Of a stretch of DNA of 64,000 nt, positions 33,776 to 45,320 are shown piece after piece. Below the pieces are notes generated by a model, which had not been told where the DNA came from, ran no database searches, and worked only from the letters and a program-made list of their open reading frames with translations. Position 1 is the stretch's first letter. Every line of letters starts with the position of its first letter. The position numbers were made by a program, and so were the translations under genes. The stretch spans positions 310,001-374,000 of the forward strand of contig MU405220.1 in NCBI GenBank assembly GCA_022836615.1. Reading direction: 5' to 3'. The stretch comes from Annulohypoxylon bovei var. microspora (taxonomy: Eukaryota; Ascomycota; Sordariomycetes; Xylariales; Hypoxylaceae).

Positions 33776-36700
33776 ATGTACTGGCCCATTGGAACTCCTA
33801 GAATCTATGCGACAACCACCAGCCAAGCTTCCGCTAAGACTAACTTCCTCGTATCTAACGATGGCACTGCTTCTATTACAGCAGCCGATACCGACTCCTT
33901 GTCGAGTGCCGAACCACCGCCTCCCGTATTATTAGATGAGAAAGACCGAAACATACCAGATACTCATATACCGCCCATCACCCCAGGCCTCAAGACACCT
34001 GCTACACCAGCTATAAACTCGGTAGAGCATGATGTTTATCATGATGGAAGCAACTCGAATTCGCAACAATACCTTACAGGACCCGATGGAGGAGGCATTC
34101 CAGCTGGAGATCCAATTGTTGCCTTGAAAGTATCTAGGACTGGCCATTTGTTTGCCATTATCACGGCTACTACAATGACGATATGGCAAACCAAGGTTGG
34201 TTTTCCGTGTGGCCGATTTCGTTTTTGCTTTACGTGCTAACCTCAACAATGCCTATCCATAGCCCACTGTGATCCAGGCCGTCGTCGTCCGATCCGAATC
34301 GTCCATTAGGTCCTATGGCACTAATGTCGCACTTCTGCTTAGACCCGATTCCGTTATATTCGTCGTTCAAACAAGCTTAGGATACTTAATCACGTATTCA
34401 CTTGCTACCGATGCCGAATCCCGCGTTTACAAACCTCGCTTTTCAGACCACAGTAATATCCAGAGGCGTAGGCAAAGCCATTTTGGGGGCCCCGGCAATA
34501 ATACACCTGACCAGATCTTGTTAGGACCGGGTGAAGGAACCGGGGTTCGTGACATAAGCGTGCGCTTTCGTAGAGTGATCAAGGTTGATGCCGGCATCGA
34601 ATGTGCTCTCGCTCTCGATGATGAGTTGGTTGTTGCGACCAAGAAACCGGCAGCTGTTCAATGCATTCGATGGACCCCAGATAGTACCGGTAATCAAACG
34701 AGCACCGAGCTCGTAAGCCGCATGGGTTGGTTGGAGAAGAAAATATCAATCAAGGAAATGACCCATGATCGACCGATGAACCTCTCTACTTGGGTTACAA
34801 GCGACGGGAAAGCTTACGCCGTCCAACGTATCTCGACTAGTAAGGCTAAAGAGAACCCCGACTTCGACCCAAAGAAGTTATTCAAAGGCCATTGCTTCCA
34901 TTCGCCACATGGAGATAGTGATCGTGCAGTTAAGGCAGTTATCAATGCTCGGTTCTCACTTATCGCTGTGGGGTGTACGGATGGGAGTATCCGTGTATAC
35001 TCTGCTAGAGATTACGCTGGCAACATCCCCCCTTCTCACGTGCACCAACTCCCAGTGTCGTCTGAAACTTCGGGTATCCTAAAAACATTAAACTATTCAC
35101 CAGATGGATATTGCCTCTTCGCAGGCTATGAAAGTGGATGGGCGACGTGGAGCGTGTTTGGCAAGACCGCCGGTCACAGCTTCAACGCCAATCCCTCCAT
35201 CACTTCTGCTAATCAGGAAGGGTGGCTGGACGGCATCAAAGACGCCAGCTGGGTTGGCGGAGCTTCTGAGATCCTTATGGTTGCTCGTCAGAGTGAGGCT
35301 ATCTGGCTGCTCGAGATGGCGCGAAGCGCAGTGACTGGTTGCTACACCCCCCCAAACCTCTTTCGTACCGTGCTTCAAAGTTCGTCTACTGTCATGGTTT
35401 ACCGGGGGTATGATCTCCCAGACCTAACTAGCATATCTGCTGAGCCGTTTCTCTGGCACAATGCCAAGATCCCCTCTAATTACCTTCTAAACCAATGGCC
35501 TATCAAATGTACTGTCGTGTCTGCCGATGGTAGATACGTCGCAGTTGCCGGCAGGCGTGGACTTGCACACTACAGTGTCAATAGCGGTAGATGGAAGACC
35601 TTTGCTAACGAGGTCATGGAGAACGAGTTCCAAGTCAGGGGCGGGATGTGTTGGTACCAGCATATCCTAGTGGCAGCTGTTGAAGCTAATAGATCATATG
35701 AGCTCCGGCTCTACTCGAGAGAGGCAGCCCTGGACAGTTCGACGGTCATGTTCACTCAGCAAATGCCAGCGCCTATTGTCTTAATTACCCCGTCAGGCGA
35801 GGACTCCTTACTAGTTTACACCTACGATAATCTCCTCTACCACTTTGTTTTCGCGCCCGTATCCGGTGCCATGCGACCTATACAAGTTGGACAGATTGCT
35901 TTCCACGGTATCGTCAGATCGCCCGCAAGAGTGAGGGGCCTTAGTTGGATATTACCCGAAAGTCAGATGATCGATGGCGATCCCTCACAAGACGTTGCGT
36001 TTGCCTCGGTTCTATTCCTAGTAGATGGAAAGCTCGTCCTCCTTCAGCCATCAGTAAATAATGAGGGACAGCTTAAATATGACATGCGTGTCATATCTCA
36101 TAACGTAGAATTCTACGCGAGTATGAGAGATCAGTTGTCGGTTACTTTACCAAATGAGTCCAGTACACACTACTCAGTAGAGGCTGAGGAAAGTATCCTT
36201 CGAAATTCATTGTGGGTATTTGAGGGCCATGAATTGAAGGTTTGGCCTGATATTCAAGATGTCCTACGAGCGACTTCAGTCGGGCCGGCGGGGGAGCTAC
36301 CCCCTACAGTCTCTATGCCGATCGACTTCTACCCTCTATCTATTTTATTAGGTAAAGGAATCGTGTTGGGAGTTGAACCTGAATTAGTCCAACGGAGGGA
36401 CGTCAGTTTCTCCTTCTTCCGTTTCTCTATTAGAGTGAGCAACCCGCCCCGTCAATCCACCCCTTTTACTAAGCTAATAGCCTATAGACTCATCTTTTCC
36501 TCCCCGAAATTCTCCGATTTCACTTAGTAGCAAGTAACGGCGCTGCTGCACTAAAATTAGCCCAACAATACCAAAACCTCGAATACTTCGCACACGGCTT
36601 AGAAGTACTACTTCATCATGTTCTCGATGAAGAGGTCGACTCAGCACCGAAACCGGAAGCTGCCATTCTTCCTAGGGTTCTCTCGCTCTTATCTTCGTTC

Positions 36701-37186
36701 AAACAATACCTGGATATTGTAGTCCAATGTACAAGAAAAACCGAGGTTAGATCATGGCGGACACTCTTCGCGTACTTGCCTCCGCCACAGGAGCTGTTCG
36801 AAGAGTCACTTCAACGTGGCTCGTTAAAGACAGCCGGTGGTTATCTATTAATATTACACACGTTCGAAGAGCTAGGTGCCGCATCGGAACAGTCTGTGCG
36901 GTTATTCTCTCGAGCCATTCGAGAAGAAGATTGGGAGCTTTGCAAGGAGCTAGCCAGGTTCCTTGCAGCAATGGACGAAAGTGGAGAGACGTTAAGGGAG
37001 GCGATGGAACTAGTCAATATCCGCGTCAAGCAGGATTCGGATTATACCGACATAAGTAGCAGGCTCGAGGTGCCGCAGCTGAAGACTAACGGTACTTCTC
37101 GCTTAACGCGACAGAACTCAGAGACGGGTTCCGACATACAGTCGGCTAGTGACGTAAGTAGCTTTGGCACGGCAAGTCCAATATAA
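33776..37186 (+). CDS. ric1: RIC1 subunit of the Ric1-Rgp1 guanine nucleotide exchange factor
   Basis: Three exons (33776-34195, 34263-36434, 36488-37186) give 1096 residues, normal for the family. The MYWPIGTPRIYA start is a family hallmark. The N-terminal two thirds are a WD40-type propeller: ALKVSRTGHLFAIITATTMTIWQTK, then RFSLIAVGCTDGSIRVYSARDYAG, and LNYSPDGYCLFAGYESGWATWSVFG. The C-terminal RIC1 domain begins with KGIVLGVEPELVQRRDVSF and continues across the last intron with LRFHLVASNGAAALKLAQQYQ and LEVLLHHVLDEE. RIC1 with RGP1 activates the Golgi Rab Ypt6/Rab6 and supports retrograde endosome-to-Golgi traffic. Intron 1 has a GCTAAC branch site. The frame runs past the second donor for about 30 codons, so a one-exon reading would wrongly end at 36527. 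Confidence 0.95.
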
Positions 37187-37977
37187 TGGAAATAGAATAG
37201 AGTGGGTAGCATAGGATACAACGGGTTCGGGCCGGAAGTAATCCTCATTTTTCAATGCATTAGGTACATAGTTAGGAGCTGAAGGATCGCATCGTGACTC
37301 TTGGACCGTCTTCGACACACGTTTGGAAGGCGAAAAGGAATGCAGACTCGGACTAGTCTGGCATAGCACTGCTATATTTCGATCTGTTTTCCTAGGGAGT
37401 CAAGTAGATGAAAAAAAATTCAAATATCGAAAAATGCACACGGTCTTTTGTTATCTTTTAGAATTCCATCTACTAAATTTAAACATTGAAGTACCTACTG
37501 ATGTCGTTGTTCAGGGACTCGACTTGGTAGGTAATTGATGTTACGTAAGTGCTTTAGTACGTGACATACCTAGGATGGTCAACGGTTAATTATCGGTTGA
37601 TCATATGAGGGAAGGATGCATTACCTAAGATCTTAGGTACCTAGGTACCAAACCTGCCAATCCATATCCCTGGATAATATTTGAGGCTGAGATAGGACCC
37701 ACCCAGATTTTTAAATCCCCCACCAAAAGCCCACCAAACATTTGACAGTATTCTATCGTCACGTCTAAGGGCAAGGTTGGCTGCGTATTTGCGCCCGAAC
37801 CCGTCCACCGCCACTATTCTTCTCAAACGCCATCCCATCGTAGGGTTGACATTCCTCTTCTCCGACCTTGATTGTTAGTGTCGCTGGAGTCTAACCAGTT
37901 CGGTTGTGTCGCGTCATCGCGCTACTCTCGGGTCCAACGACAGCTAGCCAGTCTGTCACGACTGCCTCACCGCAGCC
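37187..37977. other. Intergenic, ric1 3' flank and ckb1 promoter
   Basis: 790 bp between two genes on the same strand. It contains palindromic TAGGTACCTAGGTACC-type sequence near 37.63-37.65 kb and GC-richer DNA close to the CK2 subunit start. No gene seen. Confidence 0.6.
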
Positions 37978-39276
37978 ATGATGGATGAGTTCGCTTCCGA
38001 GTCCGATAGTGACTATACCAGCTATTGGCGAGACTGGGTAAGTACAAAAATTTGTAATAATTAAATTGTCCTACCGCCCATACCCTCTTCGCCCTTGTTC
38101 GAGGTCTCTCTTTGTTTTAAATACACATTTCCGGCATCGGTCCACACGCTACATATCTCGGGACAACGACAACGTTATATAAACGTACCCCTCTGTGGAT
38201 AGTTACATGTCATCATCGGTGTTGCAACGTTAGCTATTAATTATGGAAGACTCGACCTCGGAAATATCTCCATATATACAGAAGGGGTCGTCACAAGAGG
38301 TCTTCTTCGCACATCATTTCTCTTTCCTTCCCCTGTCTAGGACCTCCAACTGGATATATATCGTTAGTACCAGGGATTCTTGATATATATCATTCACCGC
38401 AGTCGCGTTTTTTTCTAGGCTTGCATATTGTCTAGGCTAGGCTTGGACTGTCTAGAGACCTGTTCAAGAACTCTTCTCGTCTTGATGCTGATTCGTAATT
38501 TTAGTTCATCTCCTCGCGCGGACACGAGTATTTCTGCGAGATCGACGAGGACTACCTAACTGATCGATTCAACTTGACTGGGCTTAACACGGAAGTCCAG
38601 TACTACCAGTATGCTCTAGATCTAATCACAGACGTATTCGACCTCGACTGTGACGATGAGATGAGAGAGACCATTGAGAAGTCAGCTCGCCATCTGTACG
38701 GTTTAATCCATGCTCGCTACATTGTCACTACTCGTGGCCTAGCTAAAATGGTACGGTTCATCTAATTGATTGTTACTTGACCCCTTTGAGCTAACGAGTC
38801 TCTCACAGTTGGATAAGTACAAGAAGGCTGACTTTGGCAAATGCCCACGAGTCTTCTGCCACTCTCATCCGCTCTTACCTATGGGCCAAACAGATCTCCC
38901 GCATCAGAAACCTGTCAAGCTTTACTGCGCTCGATGTGAGGACGTTTATAACCCAAAGTCTTCTCGCCACGCTATTATTGATGGGGCGTACTTTGGGACT
39001 TCTTTCCACAACATCATGTTCCAAGTTTATCCGGCGTTGGTTCCTCCGAAGAGCACCGATCGATACATCCCTCGCGTCTACGGATTTAAGGTACACGCCA
39101 CGGCTGCGCTGATTCGCTGGCAAAACACTAAGCGTGCAGACATGCTTCGACGATTGCGAAAGCTAGAGATAGAGAGCGGGTTCAAGGATGATCTCGGCGA
39201 CGATGATCTGGAGGAGGAAGACGAGGAGGAGGAAGAGTTAGACCTCGAGCTGATGGAAGGGGAAATTGTTGGTTAA
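37978..39276 (+). CDS. ckb1: Casein kinase II regulatory (beta) subunit
   Basis: Exons 37978-38037, 38505-38750 and 38809-39276 give 257 residues. The first exon encodes 20 residues with the acidic SESDSD motif and ends in WRDW; exon 2 begins FISSRGHEYFCEIDEDYLTDRFNLTGL, the conserved start of the CK2-beta fold with its acidic loop. Exon 3 carries the zinc-binding dimer interface CPRVFC...KLYCARCEDVY (four Cys) and the PKSSRHAIIDGAYFGTSF block. The tail is strongly acidic (DLGDDDLEEEDEEEEELDLELMEGE). The subunit dimerises and docks two catalytic subunits; CK2 acts in cell cycle, transcription and, in Neurospora, the circadian clock. Intron 1 is 467 nt, long for this window. Start choice rests on the tandem ATG at 37978, where either Met is possible. 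Confidence 0.95.
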
Positions 39277-41787
39277 CTTTCGGTTATCTACTGCCTTCGA
39301 TGTTCGACTATGTTCTAGGGTCGCATCCTCGTGATGCGTTCCCTACCACACTTGTCTCTGGCCGCATTCGACGTTGTCCTATTTCGTATTAGCACAGCAT
39401 ATTCGCTGTGCCCTTAATGGAATACCGACTTGTCGTGGGGGGTAAACATGAAATGGATGGTGTTGGTGGCATTAGTAATGAAGACACAAATTTGGCATTA
39501 CGTTGGCGTTTGAGAAGGATGGGTTGTCATTCCACGGCGTTCAGAAGATTCCCCAAGCATATAGTAGTATCCTGGCATTGGTAATCCGCAGCCCTAGGAT
39601 ACTAATAAAGTGCCTACTTGTAATCTCGCTCTTCGTGAAGGCAAATTCCCATCCGCCAGGTGCGCGTTAAAGTGATGTACATGTTCCGTGATTATTGTCT
39701 ACGATTTTGATATATGTAGAATTACACCAAGTGCTTATTTAGATGCGTAGAATTCATAGATAACATATAGCGAGGCTAGCAAAACTCACGAGAAACATTT
39801 GGGCAAGTTAGATTGTTCTAATACCAGAACCAGAATACGTGAACCAAACATACATATCCTCGCATGCGAATTTATCGTGGCAGAGACTAGAGACGCGATC
39901 GAGCGTACCTACTAGTACTTACTTACGAGCAGATGCATTCTTTGCTTGCGTCGCGAAAGTCCATCTTCGCCTCTTCCTCACCTCCATCCGGCGCGGGACG
40001 GAGCTGTGACGAAAAGAATCAATAGATTTAGGTTCCAAAAATTCCCTGCCCGGCACGAGGCCAAACAGGAGTGGTCATGTAAGTAGTTTTCAACTAGCAA
40101 AAAGACGCACTCGGATTGCTCCTCACTGTGACGCCTAAAGCCCGTGCACTAAGATGAGGAAAAAAAAGGAAGAAGAAAAGAGCAAGATTAGACGGGGGAG
40201 GGCGAGTATTTATAATGCTGGGTCGGCAGAATGGGTGGGTCCGAGGGCGGTCGCGGTTGCTGGTCGCTGCGCTGCTCGAGTGACGAGTGACTCACTGAAC
40301 TTTATTTTTGAGTGGTCACTGCTTTCCGGTTCAACGTAGGTGCTCAAGAGCTGCTGCGTGTAGGCAGCAGCTATGGAGGCAAGCTTAATTCAGGTAGACA
40401 ATCCCAGTTCAAATCGAGAAAAGTAATGGATGCTTGTGCGCCCCATGCGTCATCAGAACAACTACAAAAAACTCCAAAACCTCGACATCAAGTCCAAGTC
40501 AGACAATGTTTGTCAATTCCAATTAGCATCAGATGGAGGCGCTAGTACGTACAGTGACTCGAGTTGGCCCTGCACCGTTTTCAGATAAGCTCCAAGGCGT
40601 GAAGTCGGGATCATCTCGTTGGGAATCCTCTTGTCGAGGAGAACAACCTGAGAAATCTATCACTAAGGACGAGTTCTTGGAACAAGTCTTTGGGATTTTG
40701 TCATTCAGCCGAATTACTAGTCCCCGATTCAATGGGCCTCTGGCGATGTCTGTTAGAGAAGAACAGCGACGCCCAGAATGCTTCGACCGAGTCGGGGAGA
40801 GGGTTCGAGGCAATATGATTGAGGAGGTGGTCGAGGTTAAATTTCCGAGAGTTGCTGACGAAGCCGAATCCTCGTAGTCGCACTAATGACTTGTTCAGCC
40901 GCCATCGAGGTCTAACGCTCTGACGTCTATTACCAGCTAGTTCACGCTTCCCCGGACTCAACCACGCCCACAGGAGTCCCCTATAATGGTCGTGCGTATA
41001 TCCCACTGTTCGGCATAGCTACTAGCCTAGATCATCTCGGTTATATTTTGAGACAGCATGCTTATGGTATTCAGTGTATCGTTGAACCGCAGTTCAGTGC
41101 GTTGTGTGTTTCCACCCACTCCTAAAATTATATAAGCGTTCCCAGGAGATCAATATGTGGGCGTATAGGGGTTTTGAAATAGGGGACCGATGTTACGAAT
41201 TCAGAAACCAGGTCGAAGACCCAGCCTGTAGTTCAAGATAAAGGGAAGAAAGATCTGGAACTTCATCACACTTGCGCGGTGGTATGTCTATCAGGAACGG
41301 AAATATCAATCGAATCTATAGATTCAGAGACCAACATCGAGAATTTATAAGGCAGCTCATCAAGTAATATGAACCTTTAAGGGACATACCCACTTCAGAT
41401 ATATTCGGTGGTCTCATATAAGGCTCTAACTGGCCTTATTTCATCTTCCCCTTCCCAACAACAAATCAAGTCTAAATATCAGATTATCTAGTCTTATATG
41501 CAATAGTCATCTAAACCATATCGGTTCATATAAATCACCACGAGGAATTCCGAACAAATATCTACCTAGGTATGTTATATGTAGTGACAGATTATATCAA
41601 AGCCGATCTAGCGAGGTTACTGCCAGTGCCAGCATAGTAGTACTAGCCAAGCTCGCCCGTATCCTGTCTATATATGCACTCTTATTATAGTGTACACGTG
41701 CGAAGATTGCCTTCTCCGTACGCCGAACAAAATCGCCCGAAAATAGTAGCAACGCCTCATCTGTAATTCCTCAACTTTTTCCACTTC
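39277..41787. other. Intergenic, no gene supported
   Basis: 2.5 kb between the convergent ckb1 and PAP2 phosphatase genes. A slightly GC-richer patch at 40.1-40.9 kb carries overlapping frames of up to 114 codons on both strands, but none shows a domain, splice-linked partner or conserved composition. Confidence 0.55.
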
Positions 41788-43237
41788 TCAAATTCGGCCC
41801 CCTTCCATGGCAGCAATTTCTGAGCTTTCCGCGTGGGATTGGGCGTCCGCTTTCGATCTATACCGCACACCTAATTCGATATCGTCCGCGCGGTTGCCCG
41901 GCACTCCTTCTACCTCGTCCCCGGGCCGGACCCAGTGCTTTCTATCGGTCGCGTAGCTCCATGACCCTAAGCCCGCCCAAAATGCCTTATCGTGGCTGCG
42001 CGGTCCCCATGCCCATCCTGCGCCGGATCGGATCGGCAGATGGTAATACCGGAAGGCGAACCAGGCCGATATGGTTCCTATTATGAATCCGAAGAGAATG
42101 TCGAATCCGTGGTGTCGGAAGTCGAACCAACGCGAACTGGCGATGAAGATGGCGGTGAAAAAGGGAAGGACGGTTATTAGGAGGAGGTAGACAGGCGGCG
42201 CGGCCGCTTGTCTGCGAATGGATAGGACGGCCGAATTATGCGCTCCGATCTGTTTAGCTGCCACTGGATCCATAGGGGACATGGATCTTTCGATGCTCTC
42301 GCTATGTTGCGCGGCCTGCCGTACAGCTTCGTAGGACGTGTCGGGGTTTTTATTGCGCAAACGCGACGGGAAGGCGGTGACCAGACCGGTGTCGCTTGAC
42401 GGCGTTCCATCCGGCACAAACGGAAGAGTGATGGCAAACTTGCTTGCTAAGAAGAACGAAAGATAGATCAGCCCCGCGGCCGCAGAACTGGCGTGTCCCG
42501 AGGGATAACTGCGGAAACCATCGTCGAGCAAAGCACTATCCGGGTTCTTGCAAATATCTCCGCTAACTAGCTGGCCGTTGTAGGAACCGTTGAACGAGCC
42601 GTCGTCCGAAGGCGTATTGAAGCCGACGATATAATTCTGGAAATTGGCGAAATCCGGCTGGCATCGGGACAGGAGATCTGGTCGCGGTTTCCCAAAAAGA
42701 TTCTTCATCCCTTGCGTAATAATCCAAGCCGATATCAAAGAAAGAGCTAAGCCTAGCCATCCCGTGTGCAACTCCCAAAGCTTCCGTTTCCAAATTAATG
42801 ATTTCGGGGTGTCTTTCGGGACGGTAGGGCCGGGCACGAAAATCATGACAACTATTAGAATAACGCCGACGGGGATAGCGGCATTGCAGGTCAAAAGGAG
42901 CGCGGAGGTTACGGTCTCGTGGACGGTGAAAGGGAAACTATGAAGAAATTAGCCTGTTGCTCTAATTGATTTCGCGACAACGATGAATAAAGTAGAATAC
43001 ATACGATATATTAGGGTCTTGTAAACTGAAGGGTCTCTTATTTGGGGTGACATTGCCTAACACCACACCAACGACGCCGACGGCGATGAGTATTAACCAG
43101 TCGAAGACATATGACCCTATTACTACGAGACTGAGTTTCGATTTGCGACTCGGCATGTTCGCAAAACCAGGCTCGGACATTCTGCTGTAGGGCTGTGAAA
43201 GTAGAGGAGTTGGTATGTTGTGGTCGTCCTCGGGCAT
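41788..43237 (-). CDS. PAP2-type lipid phosphate phosphatase, membrane protein
   Basis: Exons 43237-43005 and 42937-41788 (67-nt intron) give 460 residues. The protein has about six membrane segments. The three phosphatase motifs of the PAP2/LPP superfamily are present: KX6RP (KNLFGKPRP, about 156-164), PSGH (SYPSGHASSAAAGL, His about 226) and SRX5HX3D (SSRWFDFRHHGFD, about residue 335-345). An unusually long Ser/Pro loop lies between motifs 2 and 3, and a charged cytosolic tail follows. The family (yeast Dpp1/Lpp1) dephosphorylates diacylglycerol pyrophosphate, phosphatidate or lysophosphatidate in vacuole or Golgi membranes. The FPFTVHETVTSALLLTCN segment at the exon junction confirms the splice. 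Exact substrate cannot be assigned. Confidence 0.94.
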
Positions 43238-44396
43238 TTCAACGAGGTTTTGTTAGTCGCCTTTAGGCTTTTAGATAGCTTGGATAGCTAGGTAGAAGCA
43301 GGCATCGGATGATGTAGTATGGGGAAAAGGTCAAGAAAAGCTAGAAGCGCGCCAAAGTCGAGCTTGTCTTGGTGCTTCTTTTTTGTGTGAATCTCTACAG
43401 TATGTAATTCCGTACTCCCCCAGAAGATCCTTCACCTTTTCTCTTGGTATCCAACACCCAGTGACCCAAACTTGTGAGCGTTGCCAGTCTTGCCGCTAAC
43501 GAATACCAATGGGGATCGTCCTATGCCGCGCCCTCGCGATGAGAATGCGAAGAATTTGAGACGAATCAGACCCAATGAGGTAGCAGGTCGTGTGGGCCCG
43601 GGGGCTTGGCTCAGCGTAGTCGATGCGCTTTGTACCAAGATACAGTAAAATACCGCGCGGTAGGAATCGCAGAGGATTATATCCAGCACTACCTTTTGTT
43701 CTGAAGCTCTCGGTGGCCTTTGGCCTTTGGCCTTATTAAACGCTGAACACCTGAACAATGGGTCGAGTTGCCGAGTAACCGCAGTCGAATAACAGTCCTA
43801 CTGTATTGTGGCAGTGTACCTAGAAAGGTGTACACACGAATGGCTAGATGGCTATTGTCGTTAGCGGTACCTGGGTAACCTGTTTCTCTCGCATCAAGTC
43901 TCAGGCAAATCTCAGGCAGATCCTGGTTCACAGATCAAGAATATGGAGACGGGAAAGGGGGAAAAGAAATGTGTAACTCCAAGTGGCCCCATCAGTCCAA
44001 GTGAAATAGATCGGTCTCGTTTTAGATTCCCTTGGTTTTCCTATATTATTAATAAGACCCAGTAGATGAGCTGTCAGACTGTATGGCCATGAACAACTTT
44101 GAACAACCCTGGAACCCCCAGCACACTAAAATCTCACAATTTAAGAGGGCTATGCAATTCTAGATTTGAAAGTATGGTCCGCTGCATCTACATACATATA
44201 ACGCAAGTGTCGCATCGCAATGAAGGATGTGATGCGATTCGCATTGTCGTTGAGAAAGATGACATACCTTAGAAAAATATTTGTTTACTTTTAAAGTCGG
44301 TAAATTTAATGGTTACACCAGATACTTAAAGATACTTAAATGTTCAATTCCACGGAATAATAAGCTCAAGTTTGTAAGGTTATTTTAACTCCTGTA
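43238..44396. other. Intergenic, promoter of the PAP2 gene
   Basis: 1.16 kb between the PAP2 phosphatase start and the MITE-like element. Short frames only; no gene seen. Confidence 0.6.
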
Positions 44397-44565
44397 TGGC
44401 GGCCTGTTCGTGAGACTGTGCCAAAAAAAATATTGGTGTGGAAATACTACCTAAAAGGGTAAAGGTTGTTGCAGCCACAGGTTGATTGGTGGCTTAACCC
44501 TCGATAAGCAGGTACTTTGTGCATTCAATTTTATAATTGAACAACTGCAACTGTTGTATTCATGT

Positions 44566-44664
44566 TGTAATAGCTGTAATAGCTGTAATAGCTGTAATAG
44601 CTGTAATAGCTGTAATAGCTGTAATAGCTGTAATAGCTGTAATAGCTGTAATAGCTGTAATAGC
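44566..44664. repeat. Perfect 11-copy tandem repeat, unit TGTAATAGC
   Basis: Exactly 99 nt, eleven uninterrupted copies of a 9-nt unit. In one frame it spells Asn-Ser-Cys repeats, but the frame starts and ends in MITE sequence and is not a gene. The perfect identity implies recent expansion. Confidence 0.95.
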
Positions 44665-45017
44665 GATGATTTCGTATAGCTCGTGTTGATTAATACCTAC
44701 CTACCTACTTACCTACCTGAGGTACGTACATTTGTGTGTCTCGAAGTCCGTGATAGCTACAGATGTATTGATATTGATTATAATACCTGATAGATTATGG
44801 GGTGCATCTATACCTAGATGCTTAATTGATTGATAATGGTTACTAGGTATTAAGCTAAGGTTATTATTACGGCAAAACGTAGAACCCATTGCCAGCTATA
44901 CAGCTACAATGGTTTTATATCGTGATAGTTACTTTTATATACCTACCTCCTTAATCTTTCAAAGGTGGTTACTATGGAAGAAACCGTTCCAATATCCACA
45001 GGTAAAAAGGTGGTATA

Positions 45018-45059
45018 ATTACAGCTATTACAGCTATTACAGCTATTACAGCTATTGCA
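45018..45059. repeat. Inverted counterpart of the 9-mer satellite, unit GCTATTACA
   Basis: Three perfect units, one unit with a single mismatch and a partial unit. The unit is the exact reverse complement of TGTAATAGC at 44566-44664. Both arrays are inside the same TIR-bounded element, so they can pair across about 350 nt. Confidence 0.92.
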
Positions 45060-45320
45060 AGTTTTTACGTATATGCGCACTAATAATAAACTTGACAATA
45101 GGTACACGGTTATACAGCTAAATTTATATATAAACAAAAGTATCATGCATCTAAGCTGCTAATATTATGAACCTTAAATACTTACTTACGTATGTACTCA
45201 TTTATCAACCTACCATTATGTGGCTTAATACCCACCAATACAACTACTATATTAGGCATAGCTGTTTCTAAAAATTTTTAAAAAAATCTTTTTTGGCACA
45301 CTTCGACGAACGGGCCACCA

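Larger units (their letters stand above)
44397..45320. mobile_element. MITE-like element with TIRs and TA duplication (Tc1/mariner type)
   Basis: The two ends are imperfect inverted repeats. The left begins TGGCGGCCTGTTCGT and the inverse of the right begins TGGTGGCCCGTTCGT; both continue to GTGCCAAAAAA, with 26 matches over 32 positions. A TA dinucleotide abuts each end (44395-44396 and 45321-45322), the target duplication of Tc1/mariner/pogo elements. The 924-bp interior is AT-rich, encodes no transposase and holds two 9-nt satellites in opposite orientation, so it is probably a non-autonomous, decayed copy. I do not recognise the family, and only one copy is in the window. Confidence 0.7.

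Noticed and set aside
36435..36527. Continuation of ric1 exon 2 to a stop at 36527
   Set aside because: The donor AGA/GTGAGC and acceptor CTATAG restore the conserved RIC1 domain in the next exon, so this tail is intron plus out-of-frame sequence.
40533..40877. 114-codon plus-strand frame in a GC-richer patch
   Set aside because: Overlaps other frames of similar length on the opposite strand; no conserved features.
44482..44679. Frame encoding Asn-Ser-Cys repeats
   Set aside because: It is the 9-nt satellite translated; flanks are MITE DNA.
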